The notes beneath the pieces were generated by a model that worked only from the letters and a program-made list of their open reading frames with translations, did not search any database and had not been told where the DNA came from. A DNA stretch of 64,000 nt from Demequina sp. NBRC 110054 (lineage in GTDB: Bacteria > Actinomycetota > Actinomycetes > Actinomycetales > Demequinaceae): contig NZ_BBRK01000004.1 of the NCBI RefSeq assembly GCF_002090115.1, forward strand, positions 1,922,001 through 1,986,000, read 5' to 3'. Shown in pieces: positions 58,155 through 64,000 of the stretch. Numbering within the stretch: position 1 is the stretch's first letter; each line of letters begins with the position of its first letter. Position numbers and translations under genes: made by a program.

Positions 58155-58455
58155 GAGGCCAGTGAATAGCACCGATGTTTCGTTCGTGATTCTCGGTCAG
58201 CGACGATACCGCCCCCGGTATGTCTCGGTTGGTCCCTTCCCGATTTCGATATTGGTGACATGTCATCCAAGTCTGGTGTCGACACGGGTGATCATCTGCT
58301 TATCATCGCCTGGCATCTAGTGACGCGACGGCTCGGTTGCTGAGGGAAAGACGAGCCGTGAACCTGGGCGTGCCATCTGTGCCTGCCCGGACGCGCCGGT
58401 CCCTCGTGTACGTACCAACAGGGGCCTGCGGGCCCGGGAGAGGGAGAGAATCACC
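58155..58455. promoter_or_regulatory. Divergent promoter region of deaminase and Roadblock operon
   Basis: A 301-bp spacer without a gene. TTATCAT near 58299-58305 is a reasonable -10 for the plus-strand Roadblock operon; no certain -35 accompanies it. GGGAGAGGGAGAG (58436-58448) is the ribosome site of the first Roadblock gene. Confidence 0.35.
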
Positions 58456-58821
58456 ATGGCTACCCCGAATGAGGCCGTCCAGGCCGCGATGACCATCGAC
58501 GGCGCGAAGGCCGCCGCGCTCGTCGATCTCGAGACCGGGATGACGCTCGCGACCGCGGGCTCGGGCATCGATCTCGAGGTTGCGGGCGCCGGCAACACGG
58601 AGGTCGTGCGCGCGAAGCTACGCGTCATGGACTCCACCGGCATCGAGGGCCCGATCGAGGACATCATGATCGTGCTCAAGGATCAGTTCCACATCATCCA
58701 CCCGCTCACCGCGGCGACGGGTCAGGGTCTGTTCCTCTATCTCGCGCTGGTCAAGGACAAGGCGAACCTCGCCATGGCGCGCCGCCAGCTTGCGAACATC
58801 GAGAAGTCCATCCAGATCTGA
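58456..58821 (+). CDS. Roadblock/LC7-domain protein 1
   Basis: The 121-aa protein fits the Roadblock/LC7 fold: MTIDGAKAAALVDLETGMTL, GAGNTEVVRAKLRVM, EDIMIVLKDQFHIIHPLTAA and LFLYLALVKDKANLAMARRQ. Such proteins bind and control small Ras-like GTPases; the partner is encoded 65 bp downstream. In actinobacterial conservons a Roadblock protein, a DUF742 protein and a GTPase act with a sensor kinase; the kinase and DUF742 are missing here. Confidence 0.85.
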   Translation: MATPNEAVQAAMTIDGAKAAALVDLETGMTLATAGSGIDLEVAGAGNTEVVRAKLRVMDSTGIEGPIEDIMIVLKDQFHIIHPLTAATGQGLFLYLALVKDKANLAMARRQLANIEKSIQI

Positions 58822-58829
58822 CCGCGATC

Positions 58830-58855
58830 GCGGGGCGGCATCCTCGCCGCCCCGC
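58830..58855 (+). terminator. Stem-loop between Roadblock 1 and GTPase genes
   Basis: GCGGGGCGGC (58830-58839) and GCCGCCCCGC (58846-58855) pair perfectly around ATCCTC. With only ATTCT following, partial termination or mRNA protection is likely, making Roadblock 1 more abundant than the rest of the operon. Confidence 0.6.
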
Positions 58856-58886
58856 ATTCTCGGGTCGAGCCCGGGGAGGGAGCCAC

Positions 58887-59432
58887 ATGTCGAGCGAGGT
58901 GACGAAGATCGTCATCGCTGGGCCCTTCGGGGCGGGCAAGACGACGCTCGTGAAGACGCTGAGCGCGGATGCGGTCGGCGCCGAGCGGGGCGTCTCCGAC
59001 GCGACGTCGGCGCTTAAGAGCCGCACCACGGTCGCGATGGACCACGGCACCGTCCGTCTTCGCGACGAGCAGGTCATCACGCTCTTCGGGATGCCGGGCC
59101 AGGAGCGGTTCAGCTTCATGTGGCCGACCCTGTCGAAGGGCATGCGCGCGTACGCGCTGCTCGTCGACGCGAGCCGGCTGCAGGCGCAGGCGCAGCTCAA
59201 GTCGATCCTGCGGCAGTTCCAGGCGTTCGCGCCGCACGTGCCGTTCCTGGTCGCCGCGAACCGCTGGGACCCGGCGGCCCTGTCCGCTGAGGAGCTCGGG
59301 CGCTTCCTCGGCGTGGACCCGGGCCTCATCGTGGCGTGCGACCCCCGCGAGAAGGCACAGGGGTTGGATCTCCTTGGCGCCCTCATGAGCCAGGTCGACC
59401 TCGCCGAGGCGCTGCGGACGGCGCGCGCATGA
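58887..59432 (+). CDS. MglA/CvnD-like small GTPase
   Basis: The 181-aa protein is a Ras-like GTPase of the prokaryotic conservon type. P-loop AGPFGAGKTTLVKTL is at residues 11-25, switch II FGMPGQERFSFMW near 71, and ANRWDPA near 128 as the N-K-x-D equivalent (here N-R-x-D). The Gln of GQE may replace the classical catalytic Gln. It works with the Roadblock proteins around it, and its stop overlaps Roadblock 2 by 4 bp. Confidence 0.9.
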   Translation: MSSEVTKIVIAGPFGAGKTTLVKTLSADAVGAERGVSDATSALKSRTTVAMDHGTVRLRDEQVITLFGMPGQERFSFMWPTLSKGMRAYALLVDASRLQAQAQLKSILRQFQAFAPHVPFLVAANRWDPAALSAEELGRFLGVDPGLIVACDPREKAQGLDLLGALMSQVDLAEALRTARA

Positions 59433-59812
59433 TCGTCCCCAAGCATGGGCTGCTGTGCGCGGCCCGCCTGCGCCGGCAGGTCCCCGGCGTGACGCGCGTG
59501 ATCATCGCGAGGACGGACGGGATCGCGCTGTACGACGACGTCCCGCTCGAGCAGCGCGACGGAGGCGCGGCGCTGACCGCCGCTGTGCTCGGCCTTGGCG
59601 AGACCGCATCGTCCTCGCTCGACCTGGGGACGCTGCAGTTCGGCATCACCATGAGCGCAGAGCGCTGCCTCGTCGTGTATCCGATCGATGGCTCGCATCT
59701 GCTCGCGATCATCGCGGAGGTGAACGTGGACCTTGGCGCGCTCGGCGCCGCGGGCCACCACGAGGTGGAGACCCTGCGATCGCTGTCGGGCGTCTCGATG
59801 GCTTCCCTGTGA
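59429..59812 (+). CDS. Roadblock/LC7-domain protein 2
   Basis: The 127-aa protein has the same fold as Roadblock 1 but is diverged: QVPGVTRVIIARTDGIALYD, ETASSSLDLGTLQFGITMSA, RCLVVYPIDGSHLLAIIAEV. ATG 59429 overlaps the GTPase stop, and the stop overlaps Roadblock 3. Likely a GTPase regulator or scaffold. Confidence 0.82.
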   Translation: MIVPKHGLLCAARLRRQVPGVTRVIIARTDGIALYDDVPLEQRDGGAALTAAVLGLGETASSSLDLGTLQFGITMSAERCLVVYPIDGSHLLAIIAEVNVDLGALGAAGHHEVETLRSLSGVSMASL

Positions 59813-60189
59813 TCTCACGCGGCGAGTGTGCGGCGGTCGCCGAGGAGCTCCGCGGGGCGCCAGGGGTGCGCCGCGTGCTCTTCTGTCGGCACGACGGCGT
59901 CCCCCACCACGACGATGCGGCGCTCGAGCAGCGCGCGGCGGGCGCGGCCCTCGTGTCTGGCCTCGTGGGAGCCGCGACGGTCGTGGCTCAGCAGTTCGCG
60001 GTCGGTGAGACGCAGGGCGTGATCGTCTATGGCGCGGACGCGCAGCTGATCGCGCGTGCTATTGACGCCGACCTGATCATGGTCGTCGTCGCGGACGTGG
60101 GCGGACCTGGGCAGGAGATCTACCGCCGGGTGCGCGCGGTCGCCCGTCGGATGGGTGCAGCAGCGGCGCACCAGGGTTCGCACGGCTGA
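59809..60189 (+). CDS. Roadblock/LC7-domain protein 3
   Basis: The 126-aa protein resembles Roadblock 2: GAPGVRRVLFCRHDGVPHHD, GAATVVAQQFAVGETQGVIV, LIARAIDADLIMVVVADVGG. The GTG at 59809 overlaps the previous stop (GTGA). Two adjacent diverged Roadblock genes after one GTPase suggest a heterodimer. Confidence 0.8.
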   Translation: MISRGECAAVAEELRGAPGVRRVLFCRHDGVPHHDDAALEQRAAGAALVSGLVGAATVVAQQFAVGETQGVIVYGADAQLIARAIDADLIMVVVADVGGPGQEIYRRVRAVARRMGAAAAHQGSHG

Positions 60190-60223
60190 CCGTGAGCGGG
60201 CCGCGTGTGTGCGGCGCGGAGTC

Positions 60224-60943
60224 TCAGCCTGCGGTGCGGCGCAGGACCTCGCTGAGCTGCTGTGCCGCCTCGACGACCGCGGTGGAGTGCATCGTCCCGG
60301 GGTGGGCAGTCATGCGCTCGGCAGGGCCGGAGATCGACACCGCGGCGATCACGGTGCCGGCGGTTCCCCACACGGGCGCGGACACGGAGCTGACGCCTGG
60401 CTCGCGCTCGCCGGAGGACTCGGCGTAGCCGCGCTCGCGGACCACGGAGAGGTCGCGCGCGGTGTAGCGGGCCGAGGCGAGCGTGCGGTGGATCCGCTCG
60501 GTCTCCTCCCACGCGGTGAGCACCTGCGCAGCGGATCCGGCGGACATCGTCATCGTCGTCCCGACAGGGATCGAGTCGCGCAGGCCCATCGCGCGGTCGG
60601 CAGAGGCGATGCAGATGCGCTGATCGCCGTGCGGGCGGTACAGCTGCGAGGACTCGCCGGTGCGGTCCCGCAGGACGGTCAGGACGGGCTGCGCGGCGGA
60701 CACGAGCCGGTCCTCGCCGACGGCCGCGGCGAGCTGCGCGAAGCGCGGACCCAGGATGAACGCCCCGGTCGTGTCACGGCCCACGAGGCGGTGGTGCTCG
60801 AGCGCGAGCAGCAGCCGGTGTGCGGTGGGACGCGCGAGGTGCGTCGTGGTGACGATCTGTCCGAGGGTGGCGGGGCCCTCCTCCAAGGCGGCCAGCAGAG
60901 CCGCTGCCTTGTCAATCACGCCGACGCCGCTATGATTGTCCAT
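60224..60943 (-). CDS. ndgR: IclR-family regulator (NdgR/LtbR-like)
   Basis: The 239-aa protein has an N-terminal winged HTH (DKAAALLAALEEGPATLGQI, LARPTAHRLLLALEHHRLV) and the IclR effector domain (YRPHGDQRICIASADRAMGL; RDSIPVGTTMTMSAGSAAQV; SVSAPVWGTAGTVIAAVSIS). It is divergent from leuC with 58 bp between, the conserved arrangement of NdgR/LtbR in actinobacteria, where it controls leuCD and amino acid metabolism. The symbol rests on this context and family, not on tests. Confidence 0.9.
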   Translation of the reverse strand: MDNHSGVGVIDKAAALLAALEEGPATLGQIVTTTHLARPTAHRLLLALEHHRLVGRDTTGAFILGPRFAQLAAAVGEDRLVSAAQPVLTVLRDRTGESSQLYRPHGDQRICIASADRAMGLRDSIPVGTTMTMSAGSAAQVLTAWEETERIHRTLASARYTARDLSVVRERGYAESSGEREPGVSSVSAPVWGTAGTVIAAVSISGPAERMTAHPGTMHSTAVVEAAQQLSEVLRRTAG

Positions 60944-60958
60944 AGAGCGATACTAGCG

Positions 60959-60973
60959 TCTCAAAATATGAGA
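60959..60973. promoter_or_regulatory. Operator palindrome between ndgR and leuC
   Basis: TCTCA-AAATA-TGAGA is a palindrome with 5-bp arms in the divergent promoter region. It lies 16 bp upstream of the regulator's start and 28 bp upstream of the leuC start. IclR proteins of this group bind short palindromes at this place; binding by the regulator is inferred. Confidence 0.6.
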
Positions 60974-61001
60974 TGTCTAGGCTGAGATCGAGGAGGAGAG
61001 C

Positions 61002-62426
61002 ATGGGTACCACCCTCGCCGAGAAGCTGTGGGCCGACCACCTGGTCAAGAAGGGTGAGGACGGCGCGCCCGACCTCATCTACATCGACCTTCACATGTGT
61101 CACGAGGTCACGAGCCCCCAGGCGTTCGAGGGCCTGCGCCTCGCTGGCCGCCCCGTGCGTCGTCCCGAGCTCACGATCGCGACCGAGGACCACAACACCC
61201 CGACGCTCGACATCGACCTCCCGATCGCGGACGAGACCAGCCGCAAGCAGGTCGACAAGCTGCGCGAGAACGTCAACGAGTTCGGCGTCCGCATCCACTC
61301 GCTCGGCGACGCCGACCAGGGCATCGTCCACGTCGTCGGTCCCCAGCTCGGCCTGACCATGCCCGGCATGACGGTCGTGTGCGGCGACTCGCACACCTCG
61401 ACCCACGGCGCCTTCGGCTCGCTGGCCTTCGGCATCGGCACCTCCGAGGTCGAGCACGTGCTCGCGACCCAGACCCTGCCGCTCAAGCCGTTCAAGACCA
61501 TGGCGATCAACGTCGACGGCGAGCTGCCCAAGGGCGCGACCGCGAAGGACATCATCCTCGCGATCATCGCGAAGATCGGTACCGGAGGCGGCGCGGGCTA
61601 CGTGCTCGAGTACCGCGGAGAGGCCATCCGCAACCTCTCGATGGAGGGCCGGATGACCATCTGCAACATGTCGATCGAGGCCGGTGCCCGCGCGGGCATG
61701 ATCGCGCCGGACGAGACCACCTTCGAGTACGTCAAGGGCCGCCCGCATGCTCCCGAGGGCGCCGACTGGGACGCCGCGGTCGAGTACTGGAAGACGCTCA
61801 AGACGGACGACGACGCGGTGTTCGACACAGAGGTCAACCTCAATGCCGCCGACCTCGAGCCCTTCGTCACCTGGGGCACGAACCCCGGTCAGGGCCTGCC
61901 GCTGTCGGCGAACGTGCCGGACCCCGAGGACTTCGCCGAGGAGTCGGACCGCGAGGCCGCGGTCAACGCGCTCGAGTACATGGGCCTCACTCCCGGCACC
62001 CCGCTGCGCGACATCGAGATCGACACTGTCTTCCTCGGCTCGTGCACCAACGGCCGCATCGAGGACCTGCGCGCCGCCGCCGCGATCCTGCAGGGCCGCA
62101 AGAAGGCGGACAACATCCGCCTGCTCGTGGTCCCCGGCTCGGCGCGCGTGCGCCTCCAGGCCGAGCGCGAGGGCCTGGACAAGGTGTTCCTCGACTTCGG
62201 CGGCGAGTGGCGCAACGCGGGCTGCTCGATGTGCCTGGGCATGAACCCCGACCAGCTCAAGCCGCAGGAGCGCTCGGCGTCGACCTCGAACCGCAACTTC
62301 GAGGGACGTCAGGGCAAGGGCGGTCGCACCCACCTCGTGTCCCCGCTCGTCGCCGCCGCCACGGCGGTGCGCGGAACCCTGTCCAGCCCCGACGACCTCG
62401 CCGACGCGCCCTCGGCGCTCGCGTAA
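61002..62426 (+). CDS. leuC: 3-isopropylmalate dehydratase large subunit
   Basis: The 474-aa protein is LeuC, which with LeuD isomerises 2-isopropylmalate to 3-isopropylmalate in leucine synthesis. It has the aconitase-family [4Fe-4S] cysteines: [20 protein letters not shown] and [36 protein letters not shown] and [10 protein letters not shown] at the N-terminus are also typical. ATG 61002 follows GAGGAGGAG. The gene is divergent from ndgR and 12 bp upstream of leuD. Confidence 0.97.
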   Translation: MGTTLAEKLWADHLVKKGEDGAPDLIYIDLHMCHEVTSPQAFEGLRLAGRPVRRPELTIATEDHNTPTLDIDLPIADETSRKQVDKLRENVNEFGVRIHSLGDADQGIVHVVGPQLGLTMPGMTVVCGDSHTSTHGAFGSLAFGIGTSEVEHVLATQTLPLKPFKTMAINVDGELPKGATAKDIILAIIAKIGTGGGAGYVLEYRGEAIRNLSMEGRMTICNMSIEAGARAGMIAPDETTFEYVKGRPHAPEGADWDAAVEYWKTLKTDDDAVFDTEVNLNAADLEPFVTWGTNPGQGLPLSANVPDPEDFAEESDREAAVNALEYMGLTPGTPLRDIEIDTVFLGSCTNGRIEDLRAAAAILQGRKKADNIRLLVVPGSARVRLQAEREGLDKVFLDFGGEWRNAGCSMCLGMNPDQLKPQERSASTSNRNFEGRQGKGGRTHLVSPLVAAATAVRGTLSSPDDLADAPSALA

Positions 62427-62438
62427 AGGAGACGAGCC

Positions 62439-63077
62439 ATGGAGAAGTTCACCACCCACACCGGCGTCGGCGTCCCGCTGCGTCGCTCCAACGTCGACAC
62501 CGACCAGATCATCCCCGCGGTGTACCTCAAGCGCATCACGCGCACGGGCTTCGAGGACGCGCTGTTCGCCGCGTGGCGCGGCGACCCCGAGTTCATTCTC
62601 AACCAGCCCGAGTACTCGTCCGGCTCGGTCCTCGTGGCCGGCCCCGACTTCGGCACGGGCTCGTCGCGCGAGCACGCCGTGTGGGCGCTCAAGGACTACG
62701 GCTTCAAGGTGGTCCTCGCGCCGCGCTTCGCCGACATCTTCCGCGGCAACTCGGGCAAGCAGGGCCTGGTCGCCGGCATCGTCAGCCAGGAGAACATCGA
62801 GCTGCTGTGGAAGCTGCTCGAGACCGAGCCGGGCAAGGAGATCACCGTCTCCCTCGAGGACCGCACCGTCACGTGCGGCGAGCTCACCGTGCCGTTCGAG
62901 ATCGACGACTACGTCCGCTGGCGCCTCATGGAGGGCCTGGACGACATCGGCCTGACGCTGCGCGACGAGGAGGCCATCACGGCCTTCGAGCAGACGCGCG
63001 ACTCGTGGCGCCCCAAGACGCTTCCCGCGAAGACCCTCCCCAAGGAGGAGATCGTCGCGGCGCGTCCCGTCGACTGA
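62439..63077 (+). CDS. leuD: 3-isopropylmalate dehydratase small subunit
   Basis: The 212-aa swivel-domain subunit has [40 protein letters not shown] (substrate-binding S-S-R) and [14 protein letters not shown]. Length is normal for LeuD. AAAGGAGACGAGCC precedes the ATG. It forms the operon's last gene and converges with the CPBP protease gene. Confidence 0.97.
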   Translation: MEKFTTHTGVGVPLRRSNVDTDQIIPAVYLKRITRTGFEDALFAAWRGDPEFILNQPEYSSGSVLVAGPDFGTGSSREHAVWALKDYGFKVVLAPRFADIFRGNSGKQGLVAGIVSQENIELLWKLLETEPGKEITVSLEDRTVTCGELTVPFEIDDYVRWRLMEGLDDIGLTLRDEEAITAFEQTRDSWRPKTLPAKTLPKEEIVAARPVD

Positions 63078-63091
63078 CCCGCGTGCTCAGC

Positions 63092-63877
63092 TCAGGCTCG
63101 GTCGCCCTCGGACACGGGGGCGACCGAGCCTGTCTGCTTCGGCGCGACCTTGCGCCACAGCGCCAGGATCGCGACGACGCCGACGATGTTGACGAGCGCG
63201 AGCGCGAACGAGGCGTCCGAGCCCTCGGCCGGGTCCGTCGTGAGGAACGACGTGAACACGCTCAGGTCCCACAGCAGGTGCACGGCGATGGGCAGGATCA
63301 ATCCGCCGGAGACGCGCCTGGCGGTGTACAGCACGATGCCCAGCAGGAACGAGAAGACGATCTGGACGGGGCCCGCAAGAAAGTGCGCGAGACCGAAGAC
63401 CGCCGAGCTCACGAGCATCACCGTCAGCTCTCCCCAGCGCGCACGCAGGAAGTGCACGAGCACGCCGCGGAACATCAGCTCCTCTCCGAACGCGATGAAG
63501 AGGGTGCCGAGCGCGAGAGCCGCGAAGGCCGAGAGGCCCGCCTCGGAGATCCTGCCGTAGTCCGCGAGGGCGATCGCGACGACGACGATCGCGAGGCTCG
63601 GCGCCCACAGCCAGCGCCGCGCCGGAACGTCGTCCACGAAGACTGGACGCCACCAGCGCAGTGCCCAGATCGCGAGCAGCACGATCGCCGTGCCGAACGC
63701 GTGGACCTGCGCCAGGTGGAGGCCCGCATGGGTGTCGGGGAAGAGTCGTTCGGACTCGCTTCCGAGCACGAACACGCTGAAGAAGGACGGTCCGAGCAGG
63801 AACGCGACGATCAGGCCGATCAGTCCCGCCCATCCGAGCCTGCGCTCGCCCGTGCGGGCGCTCGTCGAGTCGTCAAC
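63092..63877 (-). CDS. CPBP-family intramembrane metalloprotease
   Basis: The protein has the Abi/CPBP motifs: AFGEELMFRGVLVHFLRARW (EExxxR, motif 1), VSSAVFGLAHFLAGP (FxxxH, motif 2) and LPIAVHLLWDLSVF (HxxxD, motif 3), within about seven helices. The nearest canonical start in frame is GTG 63775, but coding sequence clearly continues upstream: 34 more codons give VDDSTSARTGERRLGWAGLI and a first membrane helix LIGLIVAFLLGPSFF. At the expected start, GGGAGG lies seven bases before a GTT codon (63877). So the start is non-canonical, mutated, or affected by a sequence error. Substrate unknown. Confidence 0.85.
   Translation of the reverse strand, partial: VDDSTSARTGERRLGWAGLIGLIVAFLLGPSFFSVFVLGSESERLFPDTHAGLHLAQVHAFGTAIVLLAIWALRWWRPVFVDDVPARRWLWAPSLAIVVVAIALADYGRISEAGLSAFAALALGTLFIAFGEELMFRGVLVHFLRARWGELTVMLVSSAVFGLAHFLAGPVQIVFSFLLGIVLYTARRVSGGLILPIAVHLLWDLSVFTSFLTTDPAEGSDASFALALVNIVGVVAILALWRKVAPKQTGSVAPVSEGDRA
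63093..63132. terminator. Bidirectional terminator after leuD, inside protease 3' end
   Basis: CAGGCTCGGTCGCCC (63093-63107) and GGGCGACCGAGCCTG (63118-63132) form a perfect 15-bp stem. It lies 16 bp after the leuD stop and overlaps the last codons of the convergent protease gene, so it serves both strands. Confidence 0.75.
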
Positions 63878-63974
63878 CGTGCGACCTCCCTTGGTCGGAA
63901 CGTGTCTGTGAACGAACGTAGCAACATCGGCGCCCTCGCGGAAAGAGGGCCTGGAGCGGTGGCAATGCGGAGAA

Positions 63975-64000
63975 TAGGATGCGGAAATGGACTCTGAGGG
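63975..64000 (+). promoter_or_regulatory. Possible leaderless start of next plus-strand gene
   Basis: TAGGAT (63975-63980) is a good -10 and an ATG begins 7 bases later (63987), reading M-D-S-E to the window edge. This matches the leaderless pattern seen elsewhere in the window. Only four codons are visible, so the call is tentative. Confidence 0.3.

Noticed and set aside
60930-62675. Minus-strand open frame over leuC
   Set aside because: Antisense to leuC, which carries full cluster motifs; composition is His/Arg/Asp-rich shadow sequence.
61097-63997. Plus-strand frame of 966 codons through leuC, leuD and beyond
   Set aside because: It is a shifted frame of leuC and leuD continuing antisense to the CPBP gene; no ribosome site and an Arg-rich shadow composition.
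1-64000. CRISPR array, rRNA genes, further tRNA genes
   Set aside because: No regularly spaced direct repeats, no rRNA-like sequence and no second cloverleaf were seen on reading both strands; a weak or diverged tRNA could still be missed by eye.

Overview
The window is GC-rich DNA with long coupled operons, frequent GTG starts, F420/FMN-type enzymes, an IclR regulator divergent from leuCD and a conservon-like GTPase/Roadblock cluster. This points to an actinobacterium, probably of the Micrococcales, although the genus cannot be fixed from sequence alone.

Bases 1-15078 are chromosomal and mostly on the minus strand. A dipeptide/oligopeptide-type ABC importer (solute-binding lipoprotein, two permeases, two ATPases) is followed by a tightly overlapping run of genes: amidohydrolase, TIGR04076 protein, luciferase-like monooxygenase (LLM), M24 peptidase and PPOX-type flavin protein. 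An Lrp/AsnC regulator comes next. A second minus-strand group (aminotransferase, two more LLM enzymes, a DUF885-like protein) is divergent from an HpaI-type aldolase. Together they look like an uptake and catabolism locus for an amide- or peptide-like compound that has not been identified.

Bases 15391-51076 hold the main discovery. A tRNA-Glu(CTC) gene is separated from a Rho-independent terminator, apparently its own, by a 35,570-bp insertion (15469-51038). The insertion has perfect 16-bp terminal inverted repeats and is flanked by a 6-bp direct repeat, ACGACT. This is the signature of a large DDE-type transposon. Its left end carries a 680-aa DDE transposase whose gene overlaps a divergent tyrosine recombinase, a small HTH protein, a KfrA/TnpT-like coiled-coil protein, and two copies of a CTNNCTAG-N8-CTAGNNAG site that looks like a recombination core. 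The cargo is: an eight-gene translationally coupled operon of mostly unrecognised proteins (one HAD phosphatase-like, several antitoxin-like); a secreted DNRLRE protein plus a 2,422-aa RHS polymorphic toxin with its adjacent immunity candidate; a truncated transposase paralogue and small relatives; and a defence region. The defence region holds a DUF4041/GIY-YIG protein, a 793-aa zinc-ribbon PD-(D/E)XK protein, a HEPN-like protein and a type II CBASS operon (CD-NTase ending in glycine, E2-E1 fusion, JAMM protease, DUF6602-like candidate effector). A membrane protein and a GT4 glycosyltransferase lie at the right end.

Bases 51272-64000 return to ordinary chromosome: a lipoprotein, a GH43 hydrolase, a TIGR03862 flavoprotein, a DCC thioredoxin-like protein, an ECF-type sigma factor with a DUF5667 membrane protein, a flavodoxin, an adenosine deaminase, a Roadblock-GTPase-Roadblock-Roadblock operon, an NdgR/LtbR-like IclR regulator divergent from leuC-leuD, and a CPBP membrane protease with an unusual start. 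In related actinobacteria tRNA-Glu lies near ndgR-leuCD, which supports the view that the transposon entered at a conserved tRNA locus.
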